In this document: positions 1 to 9,780 of the stretch, piece by piece
Numbering within the stretch: position 1 is the first letter of the stretch
Layout of the letters: every line of letters begins with the position of its first letter
Made by a program: the position numbers and the translations under genes
The notes under the pieces: generated by a model
Seen by the model: only the letters and a program-made list of their open reading frames with translations
The model's database searches: none
Told to the model about the DNA's origin: nothing
Assembly (NCBI RefSeq): GCF_000145615.1
Contig: NC_014410.1
Coordinates: 1,971,501-2,035,500 of the forward strand
Direction: 5' to 3'
Length of the DNA stretch: 64,000 nucleotides
DNA from: Thermoanaerobacterium thermosaccharolyticum DSM 571
Lineage (GTDB): Bacteria > Bacillota > Thermoanaerobacteria > Thermoanaerobacterales > Thermoanaerobacteraceae

Positions 1-1161
1 ATAGCAATTGTATGGTTTATATCCCGTATTGCTCTTATATTTATAGGTTGGGTAGCAAACCTACGTATACCTGGTGGTAACCCTTCTCAACCATGGCCTA
101 TGTCTAAGGCACCTCTAATTTTTACAATGTGGGATAGATATGATTCACAATGGTATTTAGTTATCGCAAAATATGGATACAATATACCTTATAAATCCCA
201 TTATTCACCGCAAGCCTTTTTCCCTCTTTATCCAATGTGTATAGCATTAGTACATAAACTAGCAAAAATACCATACGTGGTTGCAGGTGTAATAATTTCA
301 AATATTTTTTTCCTTGTTGCTTTATTTTTTCTATATGAATTAGTAGAAAATCGTTTTGATGAGGAAATAGCACGATTGACAATTATTTTTACATTTTTAT
401 TTCCTACATCATTTTTCTTTTCTGCTATCTATACTGAATCGCTATTTCTTCTGGGAACCGTATTAGCATTTTGGGCAGCTGACCAAGACAAATGGTGGAT
501 TGCTGGTATAGGTGGTGCCATAGCTGTCTTAACACGTAATCTCGGAATAACTTTACTTTTGCCTTTAGCATGGATAGCAGTGGAGAAACATGGACATAAA
601 GCTTGGAAAAATTTATTTCCTCTGCTCTTAATACCTATGGCATTTTCTTTATGGGCAATCTATCTATGGCATTCTACTGGTGATCCACTGCGTTTTATTC
701 ACTCTGAAAGCGGATGGGGGAGATTTTTATCACCACCATGGGTAGGTATTCTAACTGCAATCAAGAAAATTTTAACTCCAATACCATCAGTAAAATTTCC
801 TTCCGGAACATATATAAGTGCTTGGAGTATTCAATTTTCACATGTTTATAGTACAATTGATGTTACCGCAGCAATTTTAGGTATAATTCTTCCTTTAGTA
901 GGTAAAAAATACGGTCAACCATGGCCATGGGTTATTTTTGCCTTAATTGGTGTTTTGATACCAATGTCAGCACCAACTTTGTACTCTATGACACCATTAG
1001 CAAGTATGACACGTTATATTTTGGTGCTTTTCCCTCTAATGGTAGCATTAGCACAAATATCAAAAAAACATCCAAGTTTAGAAATAGCACTATTCGTCTC
1101 TTTACCCTTAATTCAAGGATTATTTTTCATATTGTTTACAACATGGAATTGGATAGCGTAA
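1..1161 (+). CDS. PIG-V-like membrane mannosyltransferase, 5' end outside window
   Basis: The reading frame is open from base 1, so the start lies upstream of the window; a start at 100 would cut off a continuous upstream coding segment (IAIVWFISRIALIFIGW). The protein is a hydrophobic polytopic membrane protein with about eight predicted spans. The early WDRYDSQWY block and the later FFPLYP motif are typical of the PIG-V (GPI mannosyltransferase 2-like) family of GT-C glycosyltransferases, in which an acidic residue in the first external loop is catalytic. Bacterial members probably use a lipid-linked sugar donor outside the membrane. The acceptor cannot be told from sequence. It ends 82 bp before the convergent histidine kinase gene. 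Confidence 0.75.
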   Translation: MAIVWFISRIALIFIGWVANLRIPGGNPSQPWPMSKAPLIFTMWDRYDSQWYLVIAKYGYNIPYKSHYSPQAFFPLYPMCIALVHKLAKIPYVVAGVIISNIFFLVALFFLYELVENRFDEEIARLTIIFTFLFPTSFFFSAIYTESLFLLGTVLAFWAADQDKWWIAGIGGAIAVLTRNLGITLLLPLAWIAVEKHGHKAWKNLFPLLLIPMAFSLWAIYLWHSTGDPLRFIHSESGWGRFLSPPWVGILTAIKKILTPIPSVKFPSGTYISAWSIQFSHVYSTIDVTAAILGIILPLVGKKYGQPWPWVIFALIGVLIPMSAPTLYSMTPLASMTRYILVLFPLMVALAQISKKHPSLEIALFVSLPLIQGLFFILFTTWNWIA

Positions 1162-1243
1162 AATTCATACTGTAAAGCATTATTTAGTAAAGCTTGGACA
1201 ATTGAAAGTATCTTACATGCGATTGGTACTCAAATAAAGATTT

Positions 1244-2632
1244 TTATCTATCTTTTTCTGATTTGGCAGGAAGCCATACGATAAATGTAGAGCCATGTCC
1301 CTCTTTGCTTATTACATCAATCTTGCCGCCATGTACTGTTGCAATCCACTGACAAATAGATAGTCCAAGTCCATTTCCACCACTTTGTCTACTGCGTGCC
1401 TTATCAACACGATAAAATCTTTCAAATATATGATTGATATGTTCTTCTGGTATGCCTATCCCTGTATCCTGAATAGATGTTTTTATATAATATCCATTAT
1501 TTTCAACAACTACATTTATATGCCCTCCAGGAAGATTGTATATTATAGCATTATCAATAATATTATAGAAAAGCTGTGTTAACCTCGTTTGATCACCATA
1601 GATATATGATAATTCATTTTTTGTTAAACAAAGATCAACATTGTTACTTTTTGCAACAGGCTTTAACTCCTCAACAATTCCTTCTAAAAGTTCGCTGAAA
1701 TTCAAACTTTCCATATTTAATTTGTCGGTATTTGAATCACTTCTTGCCAATAGTAATAAATTTGATACAAGTTTGCCCATATGTCTAGCTTCATCAAAAA
1801 TAATTGAAAGCGTCCTTTTATATTCTTCAATGTCATGGTTATTTTCAAGCATTGATTCCGCTTGTCCTTGAATTACCGCTATTGGTGTCCTCAACTCATG
1901 TGAAGCATCGTTCGTAAACTGCTTTTGTTTCTTAATAGATTCATCAATTTTATCTATCATCATATCAAAAGTCTGTGCAAGGTGCCCAACTTCATCATTT
2001 GTATACGGAAGATTTAACCTTTTTGAAAGATCTCCCATACTAATTTCACGAGCAATTTTTGTCATATAGCTTATTGGCCTTAATGCACGATTTGCAAGTA
2101 GAAATCCACCTAAAATAGAAATAACTATTAAAAAAGGTATCAAAATTATAAACAGCTGAAATAAATTATTCATGGCTATCTCTGCTAAATTTAGAGGTTG
2201 TGCCAATACTATAATGCCTATTATTTTCTGATCCGCATATACAGGTTCTGAATATATTCTCCAAGTATCATCTCCGATCTGAATAGTTTTAAATTTACCC
2301 AAAAAGTCATTTTTTAAATCTATATATCGATTTAAAACATCTTTTGATAAATTCGATTCCAACAATTTCATGTCTGGATATGAATATAAAGCTCCATAAA
2401 AGTTAGTATTTGTATAAAATGGTTCGCTGTCCGTCGTTAATTTTCCGTTCTCAACATCAATTGAAGATGTAATCTGTGCCGTTTGTGATTTTAAAAATGC
2501 ATCTTCATTTACAAGAGTCATTTTTTGAACACTAAAATATATAGTTATACCAAAAGTAGCTATTATTATGATCAAAAATAATGTATACCAAAGTGTCAAT
2601 TTTAATTTAATAGGAAAGAATATGTGTCTCAT
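1244..2632 (-). CDS. Two-component sensor histidine kinase (HAMP-HisKA-HATPase)
   Basis: Membrane sensor kinase of the OmpR-partner type. An N-terminal transmembrane segment is followed by an extracellular sensor of about 130 residues, a second membrane span near residues 155-180, a HAMP linker, the phosphoacceptor H-box (DASHELRTP) and an HATPase_c domain with N, G1 (DTGIGIP), F and G2 (GGNGLGLS) boxes. The ATG at 2632 is chosen because a GGGTG ribosome site precedes it; an in-frame GTG four codons upstream has none. It lies downstream of its response regulator with a 30-bp gap, so the two are probably one transcript. The signal is unknown; architecture resembles ArlS/CssS-like envelope-stress sensors. 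Confidence 0.9.
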   Translation of the reverse strand: MRHIFFPIKLKLTLWYTLFLIIIIATFGITIYFSVQKMTLVNEDAFLKSQTAQITSSIDVENGKLTTDSEPFYTNTNFYGALYSYPDMKLLESNLSKDVLNRYIDLKNDFLGKFKTIQIGDDTWRIYSEPVYADQKIIGIIVLAQPLNLAEIAMNNLFQLFIILIPFLIVISILGGFLLANRALRPISYMTKIAREISMGDLSKRLNLPYTNDEVGHLAQTFDMMIDKIDESIKKQKQFTNDASHELRTPIAVIQGQAESMLENNHDIEEYKRTLSIIFDEARHMGKLVSNLLLLARSDSNTDKLNMESLNFSELLEGIVEELKPVAKSNNVDLCLTKNELSYIYGDQTRLTQLFYNIIDNAIIYNLPGGHINVVVENNGYYIKTSIQDTGIGIPEEHINHIFERFYRVDKARSRQSGGNGLGLSICQWIATVHGGKIDVISKEGHGSTFIVWLPAKSEKDR

Positions 2633-2662
2633 AAATTCACCCACTAATTTCTTCTTATAAAT

Positions 2663-3340
2663 TTACAATTGTGTTTCTTTTAAACAATACCCACTACCTC
2701 TAATCGTCTGAATTAGCTTTATATCAAAATTATCATCAATTTTTTTCCTTAAATATCTGATATATACATCAATTATATTTGACAAACCATCAAATTCATA
2801 CCCCCACACATGATCCACTATTTGTGAACGGGTTAGTACACGACCTGAATTTCTCATCATATATTCAAGCAAAGAATATTCTTTACTTGTCAAAGTAATT
2901 ATTTTGCCACCGCGTCTTACATCATGTGTAAGTGTATTTACTTCAAGATCTGCAATTTTTAATATAGGAGATTTTGATGGTTGTTCTCTTCTTAATAATG
3001 CTCTGATTCGAGCCGTTAGTTCAGATAGCTCAAAAGGTTTTGTCATATAATCATCAGCACCTGTATCAAGTCCTTTTACCTTATCATCTAGAGCATCTTT
3101 TGCTGTTAGCATAAGTATAGGCGTATTAATATTCATATTCCTCAAATTTTTTAAAATTTGAATACCATCAATCTCTGGTAACATTATATCAAGTATAATA
3201 ACATCATAAACATTCATTTTAGCACATTCCATACCGTCAATACCATTTTGGGCAATATCGACGCTGTATCCTTCTTCTTTTAATGCCTTATTTAATAAGT
3301 CTGTCAAATATGGTTCATCATCAACAACTAATATCCTCAT
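2663..3340 (-). CDS. OmpR/PhoB-family response regulator
   Basis: DNA-binding response regulator of 225 residues. The receiver domain starts at the chosen methionine (MRILVVDDEPYL), contains the acidic pair, the phosphorylatable Asp in DVIILDIMLPE, the Thr of the LTA motif and the Lys of MTKPF. The C-terminal half is a winged-helix trans_reg_C domain ending in IQTIRGSGYCL. The ATG at 3340 has an AGGTG site at proper spacing; an ATG six codons upstream would include that site in the coding region. It is the first gene of the regulator-kinase operon and is divergent from the PepSY protein gene at 3535, a common arrangement in which the exported PepSY protein is a regulon member or modulator (inference). 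Confidence 0.93.
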   Translation of the reverse strand: MRILVVDDEPYLTDLLNKALKEEGYSVDIAQNGIDGMECAKMNVYDVIILDIMLPEIDGIQILKNLRNMNINTPILMLTAKDALDDKVKGLDTGADDYMTKPFELSELTARIRALLRREQPSKSPILKIADLEVNTLTHDVRRGGKIITLTSKEYSLLEYMMRNSGRVLTRSQIVDHVWGYEFDGLSNIIDVYIRYLRKKIDDNFDIKLIQTIRGSGYCLKETQL

Positions 3341-3487
3341 GATATAAACACACCTCATTCCTATAACTTTTTTACTTATTGTAGCAGAATATTATTAAAT
3401 TCGTATTAAAAAATCTTTAAGATTTTAATTTTATATTAATAATCGATTAATATCTCTTTAATTCTTGAACTTTATAATAAGCATGTA

Positions 3488-3506
3488 AGTTGACGATAAG
3501 TCAACT
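3488..3506 (+). promoter_or_regulatory. 7-bp inverted repeat in the leader of the PepSY gene
   Basis: AGTTGAC-GATAA-GTCAACT is a perfect 7-bp dyad with a 5-nt centre, 28 bp upstream of the PepSY start codon. It could be an operator or a leader hairpin. No factor can be named from sequence. Confidence 0.4.
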
Positions 3507-3534
3507 AAAAAAAATAGATGAAAGGGTGTATCAA

Positions 3535-4083
3535 ATGAACAAAAAATTACTAGCTTATTTTTTAACAGGAGCAATATCACTTGGAGTGATAGGAGGTGTA
3601 AGCATATTAAGCGTAGCCAATGCAGCAACTAATAAAAATGCTGTGATTCAATCAACAGTGAAAAATAATCAAGATACAAACGGGTACATTTCATCAATAA
3701 AGTCGCCTAATCAGAACAATACTCAAGAAGAATTAAAAAATTCAAAAGAGAATGAAGCGAATGAAAGTGCTAAGCTTAAATCACTTGCTAAAATAAGTGA
3801 AACTCAGGCTAAAGATGCTGCACTGAAAGTTGTATCTGGCACTGTAAGTAAAGTTGAACTTGATAATGAAGACGGCAACATTGTCTACAGTGTTAGCATA
3901 AATACAAATACAGGCGTTGTAGATGTAAAAGTTGACGCAGGAAATGGAAAAGTTCTAAAACAAGATAGAGAAAATGACAATGAAAATAAAGTAGAAAAAG
4001 CAAAAGAAGCTGAAAAAGCTGGTACTTACGAAAATGACAATGTTAATGTTCAAGTCCAACAACAAGGTGAAAATCAGAATTAA
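3535..4083 (+). CDS. Secreted PepSY-domain protein
   Basis: Small exported protein of 182 residues. A signal peptide (basic MNKK, hydrophobic core, likely cleavage after VANA-A) precedes a Gln/Asn/Lys-rich linker and one PepSY domain at about residues 80-145, including the ISETQAKDAAL start and the typical repeating beta-strand pattern. The tail is Glu/Lys/Asn rich. The ATG at 3535 is preceded by GAAAGGGTG; the longer frame from 3490 has no ribosome site and would bury the signal peptide. PepSY proteins commonly bind or inhibit peptidases or act as envelope stress modulators. It is divergent from an OmpR-type two-component system, which may control it. A terminator follows immediately. Confidence 0.85.
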   Translation: MNKKLLAYFLTGAISLGVIGGVSILSVANAATNKNAVIQSTVKNNQDTNGYISSIKSPNQNNTQEELKNSKENEANESAKLKSLAKISETQAKDAALKVVSGTVSKVELDNEDGNIVYSVSINTNTGVVDVKVDAGNGKVLKQDRENDNENKVEKAKEAEKAGTYENDNVNVQVQQQGENQN

Positions 4084-4109
4084 AACTTAATATATTCTAA
4101 AATATTAAC

Positions 4110-4139
4110 GGTGATACAATACAGTATCACCATTTTTAA
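4110..4139 (+). terminator. Rho-independent terminator after the PepSY gene
   Basis: Perfect 8-bp stem GGTGATAC / GTATCACC with a 6-nt loop followed by ATTTTTAAT, located 27 bp after the PepSY stop codon. Confidence 0.85.
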
Positions 4140-4201
4140 TATTATTTTAATTATACAAGGATATAATACAAATAGTGCTAAAAAACTGGAGGTTAGAAGA
4201 T

Positions 4202-6121
4202 ATGTGTGGAATATGTGGATTTTCTGGAGATATGGCAAATTATCTGGGCGAAAATAATTTAAGAGAAATGTTAGACATCATTATTCATAGAGGACCTGAT
4301 GATGAAGGTACTTATTTTAAAAATTATACAGCTTTAGGCATGAGGAGATTAAGTATAATTGACTTAAAAAGCGGACATCAACCAATCCACAATGAAGAAA
4401 AAGATATATATGTTGTATTTAATGGTGAAATATATAATTTTCAAAGTTTGAGAACAGACATGATAATAAAAGGGCATAAATTTTATACATCGTCAGATAC
4501 AGAAGTTATTGTACATCTATACGAAGAATATGGTGATGAATTTGTATCATACCTTAATGGAATGTTTGCTATTTGTATATGGGATGAAAAAAACAGGAAA
4601 TTGCTTCTTGCAAGAGATAGACTTGGCATAAAGCCACTTTATTATACTTTTAAGAATAATACGATTATATTTGGATCTGAAATAAAATCACTACTAAAAT
4701 GTAAAATTGTCGATGCAGAATTAAATTACAGCAAAATCGGAGCATTACTTTCATATAGGTATGTACCTGGTACTGAAACAATGTTTAAGGATATATTTGA
4801 AGTTATGCCAGGAAATATATTAATATATAGCAATAAAAAATTTAAAATAAAAAAATACTGGGATATTGAATTTAAAGATAACCCAGATATAGGCGAAGAA
4901 TTTTATTATGCAAATAAAACATTAACTTTAATTGATTCATCCATTAGTAAAAGAATAGTAAGCGACGTACCTATAGGAATATTTTTAAGCGGAGGGCTCG
5001 ATTCCACCATAATATTATCAGAAGTGTCAAAATTTTATGATAAAACTATAAAGACATTTTCTGTTGGGTTTGAAAAGCCAAAATCAAAAACTGATATAAA
5101 CGATTATTCTGAATTGGCTCTTTCAAAAAGAACTGCAAATTATTATGGTACAGAACATTATGAATTTATCATAAAACCAGATGATGTAATAAACGATATT
5201 AAAAATATTATTTGGTATATGGATGAACCATTAAGTGATCCAACAGCAATACCATTGTATTATTTATCAAAGCTTGCAAAAAATTATGTCAAAGTCGTAT
5301 TATCTGGCGAAGGGGCTGACGAAATATTTGCTGGATATACCGTATATAAAGAACCTTATGCTGTAAATAAGTATAATCAAATGCCAAAATTCTTAAAAGA
5401 TTTAATAGAATCACTAAGTTCTAGAATGCCGACTAATTTTGGAAAGGACTTTTTAAGGCGAGCAAAACTTCCTATCTCAAAGAGATATAGAGGGGTCGGT
5501 ATGACCTTTAAAGATGATGAAATATCTACATTATTAAGTGGAGATCTATATGCATTATGGTTAAAGGACATGAAAAATGATAAATATTTGAATTCATTTT
5601 ATCATATGCCACAATGGAAGGATGAAGTTAGCCAAATGTTGTACTTTGATCAAAAGGTATGGCTGCCAAAAGATGTTCTTATAAAGTCAGATAAGATGAC
5701 AATGGCAAATTCAATAGAATTGCGTGTTCCTTTTCTTGATTATAGAATAGTTGAATTTGCTTCATCAATACCATCAAGTCTAAAGTATAGAGGTAATAAT
5801 GAAAAATATATATTAAAGAAGGCATTTAAAGATACTTTGCCAAGTTTTGTATTGAATAGAAAGAAAAATGGATTCCCCGTTCCATTAAGCTCATTATTAA
5901 ATTTAGAGTTTAAAAATTTTGCAAAGGATATTTTGCTTTCTCAGAAATCCCTCTCTAGAGGTTATTTCAATAAGCAATATATCGAAAATCTTTTTAAAAA
6001 GTATAATAGCACAAGCTATAAAGGAAGACAAATTTGGCTTCTTTTGACTTTTGAATTGTGGAATAGAATATTTATCGACAGCAGTAATGCTTCATTAGAT
6101 GAAGAAATGTCTGTAATATAA
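4202..6121 (+). CDS. asnB: Asparagine synthase (glutamine-hydrolysing)
   Basis: Class II glutamine amidotransferase of 639 residues. The start at 4202 places the catalytic N-terminal nucleophile at Cys2 (MCGICGF) behind a CTGGAGG site; the longer frame would mask this Cys. Residues 1 to about 210 form the glutaminase domain (RGPDDEG, RLSIID, NGEIYN), and the C-terminal synthetase domain has the PP-loop SGGLDST near residue 263 and the SGEGADE motif. AsnB normally makes asparagine from aspartate, ATP and glutamine, but Bacillus subtilis AsnB amidates meso-diaminopimelate in peptidoglycan precursors. The downstream envelope genes (PIG-L deacetylase, FAD oxidoreductase) make an envelope-modifying role worth considering here; this is inference. 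Confidence 0.93.
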   Translation: MCGICGFSGDMANYLGENNLREMLDIIIHRGPDDEGTYFKNYTALGMRRLSIIDLKSGHQPIHNEEKDIYVVFNGEIYNFQSLRTDMIIKGHKFYTSSDTEVIVHLYEEYGDEFVSYLNGMFAICIWDEKNRKLLLARDRLGIKPLYYTFKNNTIIFGSEIKSLLKCKIVDAELNYSKIGALLSYRYVPGTETMFKDIFEVMPGNILIYSNKKFKIKKYWDIEFKDNPDIGEEFYYANKTLTLIDSSISKRIVSDVPIGIFLSGGLDSTIILSEVSKFYDKTIKTFSVGFEKPKSKTDINDYSELALSKRTANYYGTEHYEFIIKPDDVINDIKNIIWYMDEPLSDPTAIPLYYLSKLAKNYVKVVLSGEGADEIFAGYTVYKEPYAVNKYNQMPKFLKDLIESLSSRMPTNFGKDFLRRAKLPISKRYRGVGMTFKDDEISTLLSGDLYALWLKDMKNDKYLNSFYHMPQWKDEVSQMLYFDQKVWLPKDVLIKSDKMTMANSIELRVPFLDYRIVEFASSIPSSLKYRGNNEKYILKKAFKDTLPSFVLNRKKNGFPVPLSSLLNLEFKNFAKDILLSQKSLSRGYFNKQYIENLFKKYNSTSYKGRQIWLLLTFELWNRIFIDSSNASLDEEMSVI

Positions 6122-6264
6122 ATTATAAGGTTTTAATCTTAAAATTCCATTTGGATATCAAATATATCCAATTTTATATTTTTTTAATGTTCTGTTAACA
6201 AATTATTCATATATTTATGATATTATTCTATTACAATTATGACACAAATAGGGGGAAATCTAAA

Positions 6265-7686
6265 TTGAACGAGAAAAAGTTTAAATGGAAATATATTTTT
6301 ATAGTATTCGCTCTTTCTGCTATAATTATAATTTCTTCTATAATGAATTTAAAGACGACATTTGCTAATCTTACGGAAAGAAAACCTGTTCCAGATAACA
6401 GCGATCCAGGTCAAAGAATACTTGTAGTAGTGCCACATCCTGATGATGAATCATTGGGAATGGCAGGTGTTATAGAAAGGGCTGTTGAACTAAAAAGGCC
6501 AATAAAAGTAGTTATAGTAACTGACGGTGAAAGCTATAGAAGTGCTGCTATCGCATTGACAGGTCATAAAAATCCCACTTCACGAGACTTCTATAAATTA
6601 GGATTAACGCGCCATGGTGAAAGTATAGCTGCAATGTCTGTACTTGGACTGCCTAAAAGCGATGTAATATTTTTAGGATTTGCTGATGGAAGTACCAGAT
6701 TTTTGTGGAGCGACTTTTGGGATAATGGAAAACCTAGAATAAGCGGAGGAACAAATGTAGCATCTTCTCCATACAAGGATGTGTATAAACCCGGCATAGC
6801 ATATACAGGTCAAAACTTAGAAAATGAACTGCAGAATATTATGAAGTCATATAAACCAACAGATATTTATTATCCCATGGCAGATGACATACATCCTGAT
6901 CACTGGGCTGTAAGCAATTTTACAAGATATGCTATTACTGCACTTAATTTAAATGTAAGAGAGCATATGTTTTTAGTTCACCATCCGCAGTGGCCTGTTC
7001 CATGGTTATTAGTTCCAAACGAAGCACTTCTGCCTCCTACTGACATGAAAGACAGCAATACAGTGTGGCAAAGCTTTGCTTTAACTAAATCAGAAGAATC
7101 TAAAAAAGAACTTGCAATAAAGCAGTATAAGACTCAAATAAAAGTAATGGAACCATTTTTGTTGGCTTTTGTAAGGAAAAATGAGTTGTTTGGAACAAAA
7201 CCTGTTATAACAATACCAACGATAGATTATAAACCAAATTTATACAGTCAAAATATACCATATCCTCTTCTAAATATATCTACAGGCGGAGTACTTGACC
7301 AAGAAATTTATAGAAGTGCTGATTTGATAAAACTTGCTTCATTTTATTATGACAATCATTTATATCTTGGCATCAAAACACTGTCACCTATATCGAAAAA
7401 TGTAAGATATAATATCGAAATGAGGCTGTTCTACAAAAACAATATAAAGCGAATCGATTTAGGATTAGTAAATGACAAGCTCTATCAGTACAAAAAAGCT
7501 AATAATTCTTTATTGAATTCTATAGCTTCAAAGCCAATAATAAATAAAAATATACTGTGGGTTAAATTGAATATACCTCAAAAGCAAGATTTGCGTTATA
7601 TATTCATAGGATCTGACTCAATATATAAGGGAAAACTGATAGACAAAATTCCGTGGAACATGTATAAGTTATCTAAACAAGCATAA
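6265..7686 (+). CDS. Membrane-anchored PIG-L/LmbE-family deacetylase
   Basis: Zinc-dependent N-deacetylase family protein (GlcNAc-PI de-N-acetylase, PF02585) of 473 residues. The TTG start at 6265 is preceded by AGGGGGAAATC; the apparent ATG at 6217 lacks a ribosome site. Residues 1-30 form a single membrane anchor. The PHPDDE metal and catalytic motif is at about residues 57-62 and the second metal motif HPDH at about residue 210. After the roughly 270-residue catalytic domain there is a C-terminal region of about 150 residues rich in beta structure that I do not recognise. Orientation suggests the domain faces outside, so it probably removes acetyl or acyl groups from surface glycans or another envelope molecule. 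It is 22-31 bp upstream of the FAD oxidoreductase gene. Confidence 0.85.
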   Translation: MNEKKFKWKYIFIVFALSAIIIISSIMNLKTTFANLTERKPVPDNSDPGQRILVVVPHPDDESLGMAGVIERAVELKRPIKVVIVTDGESYRSAAIALTGHKNPTSRDFYKLGLTRHGESIAAMSVLGLPKSDVIFLGFADGSTRFLWSDFWDNGKPRISGGTNVASSPYKDVYKPGIAYTGQNLENELQNIMKSYKPTDIYYPMADDIHPDHWAVSNFTRYAITALNLNVREHMFLVHHPQWPVPWLLVPNEALLPPTDMKDSNTVWQSFALTKSEESKKELAIKQYKTQIKVMEPFLLAFVRKNELFGTKPVITIPTIDYKPNLYSQNIPYPLLNISTGGVLDQEIYRSADLIKLASFYYDNHLYLGIKTLSPISKNVRYNIEMRLFYKNNIKRIDLGLVNDKLYQYKKANNSLLNSIASKPIINKNILWVKLNIPQKQDLRYIFIGSDSIYKGKLIDKIPWNMYKLSKQA

Positions 7687-7717
7687 CTTATATTGCTGTA
7701 AAATTGAGGTGATGATT

Positions 7718-9640
7718 TTGCAAAAAAAATATTTAAAAACTACAATACTCATTTTCATAGTATCAGTATTAATAATTACAGTAATTGGCGGCTACTTTTA
7801 CGTAGAAAAGCACAAAAAAACACCGCAAAATACCACAGCTAAAGTAATTGAAAAAAAGCAAAACCTTCCTAAGCCAATTAAGCTTAATCTGCCTGATGAT
7901 GGCAATCAATATGATGTTATAGTCGTAGGAGCAGAACCGGAAGGTGTAGCTGCTGCAAGGTCTGCAGCTAAAAATGATGCAAAAGTTTTAATAATTAATA
8001 AACACAATGGTCCCGGTGGCCTTATGACATACGGCATGTTAAACACAATTGATATGAGCAAGGGCCCCAATGGAATATTGCTTACTCAAGGTACATTTAA
8101 AGAATTTTTTAAAGGCATAGGCTCAAAAAACTCTTTTGATGTAAACAAGGCAAAAGAAGTATTTTTAAAGCTTTTAAGTTTGCCAAATATAACACAGTCT
8201 TACAATACAGTATTTGAGAAGCCCATAATGGATGGAAATAAGATAATAGGCATAACTGCATTAAAAGACGGAAAACAAGTAAATTTCTATGGAAAAAGGA
8301 TAATCGACGCAACACAGGATGCTGACGTTGCAGCCTCAGCAGGTGTTCCATACACAGTTGGAGCAGAAGACATGGGTGTAAAAGGCAAAGTACAGGCATC
8401 AACACTAGTATTCAGATTAAAAGGATTAGATTGGGACAACCTTATAAAAATAATAAAGTATGAGAAGAAGATACCAGCAACGTATATAAACGACACATCA
8501 GCAAATGGATTTTTATCAATTACGAAAAAGTACAAGCCATCTACACAGATGTTGAGACTAAGAGGATTAAACCTTGGCAAGCAAGACGACGGTACAGTAT
8601 TAGTAAATGCACTTTTGATATATGGCGTAGACGGACTCAATAAAGAGTCAATCGACAATGGAATTAAACTAGCAAAGAAAGAACTTCCACGAATAGTCGA
8701 ATTTTTTAGAAAAAATATCCCGGGCTTTGAAAAAGCAGAACTTGATGGCACAGCAGATGAACTTTATATAAGGGAAACGAGGCACATAAAGGGATACTAC
8801 ACACTGGACATAAATGACGTCGTATTTAATAGAGATTTCTATGACAGAATTGCAATAGGCTCATATCCTGTGGACGTACAAGCCACATCGCCAGAGGACA
8901 CAGGCTTTGTATATGGAAAACCAGTAGAATATGCAGTGCCTTTTAGGTGCATAGTACCACAGAATGTAGACAACCTCTTGGTAGTTGGACGGTCAGCATC
9001 CTACAGCCATCTAGCAGCAGGATCAGCCAGGACAATACCGATAGGGATGGCAGAAGGAGATGCAGCAGGTGTAGCATCTGCATATTCAATAGCCAAGAAT
9101 AAATCATTTGCTGACATAATAGGAAACGAAAAAGATATAAAGAATATACAATCGATTTTAGTAAGCCAGGGAGCATATCTTACGCCGTTTAAAGTTGAAA
9201 ATAGTGTAGAGAAGAGTTGGGCCAACACAGGGCTTAAATTTGTCCTTCACTGGGGGCTTATAGTACCTGGATACAACAATGATTTCAAGCTTGATGAAAA
9301 TATAAAGAGCATATCATTTTACTACATGACAACAAATATGATTAAAAGATCACTGCCAAATAAATCACAAATTGTTGATGATAATTATCAGTATTTAAAA
9401 AAATACATTGCTGACAGGCCTATGAATAAAGAAGAGGCAGCACAAATACTTTTAACATATAGCGGATATGCGAACGAAATTAACAAATACAAAGGAAAAT
9501 TATTTGAATTGGCACATGAAAAAGGGTTAATATCTGATATCGCATATAACAATATGAAAAGCAGAGAAAATGTAAAATGGGCAGATGCTTATGATATGGT
9601 ACTTTCACTTTATAATTATTTAAAAAATTTCACAAAATAA
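7718..9640 (+). CDS. Membrane-anchored FAD-dependent oxidoreductase (FAD_oxidored family)
   Basis: Flavoprotein of about 640 residues. A GAGGTG site at 7706-7711 best fits the TTG at 7718, 6 nt away; the GTG at 7709 and ATG at 7712 overlap or abut that site. One N-terminal transmembrane helix (about residues 8-28) is followed by a dinucleotide-binding strand and turn (DVIVVGAEPEGVAAA), in which the usual GxGxxG is altered, and an FAD-binding GPGGLMTYG segment as in the PF12831 family. The last third (after about residue 540) is alpha-helical and unrecognised. No twin-arginine signal is visible, which is odd if the FAD domain is outside. Its substrate is unknown; it forms a cassette with asnB and the PIG-L deacetylase and is followed by a strong terminator. 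Confidence 0.8.
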   Translation: MQKKYLKTTILIFIVSVLIITVIGGYFYVEKHKKTPQNTTAKVIEKKQNLPKPIKLNLPDDGNQYDVIVVGAEPEGVAAARSAAKNDAKVLIINKHNGPGGLMTYGMLNTIDMSKGPNGILLTQGTFKEFFKGIGSKNSFDVNKAKEVFLKLLSLPNITQSYNTVFEKPIMDGNKIIGITALKDGKQVNFYGKRIIDATQDADVAASAGVPYTVGAEDMGVKGKVQASTLVFRLKGLDWDNLIKIIKYEKKIPATYINDTSANGFLSITKKYKPSTQMLRLRGLNLGKQDDGTVLVNALLIYGVDGLNKESIDNGIKLAKKELPRIVEFFRKNIPGFEKAELDGTADELYIRETRHIKGYYTLDINDVVFNRDFYDRIAIGSYPVDVQATSPEDTGFVYGKPVEYAVPFRCIVPQNVDNLLVVGRSASYSHLAAGSARTIPIGMAEGDAAGVASAYSIAKNKSFADIIGNEKDIKNIQSILVSQGAYLTPFKVENSVEKSWANTGLKFVLHWGLIVPGYNNDFKLDENIKSISFYYMTTNMIKRSLPNKSQIVDDNYQYLKKYIADRPMNKEEAAQILLTYSGYANEINKYKGKLFELAHEKGLISDIAYNNMKSRENVKWADAYDMVLSLYNYLKNFTK

Positions 9641-9646
9641 TAATAG

Positions 9647-9676
9647 AAAAAAGCTCGGATAGCATCCGAGCTTTTT
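9647..9676 (+). terminator. Rho-independent terminator after the FAD oxidoreductase gene
   Basis: Stem GCTCGGAT / ATCCGAGC with loop AGC, flanked by A6 and T5, so it can act in both directions. Confidence 0.92.
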
Positions 9677-9780
9677 AAAATACAACAATTTTCCTGCCTT
9701 TTTAATTATAGCTCTCTCTAGATATAACATAAAATACATGATAGACCTCAGAGCCTGTAGCATAAAAAACAAGAACATTT

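Noticed and set aside
8109-8751. Two minus-strand frames inside the FAD oxidoreductase gene
   Set aside because: Low-complexity Leu/Ser-rich translations typical of antisense frames; the plus-strand protein is clearly real.
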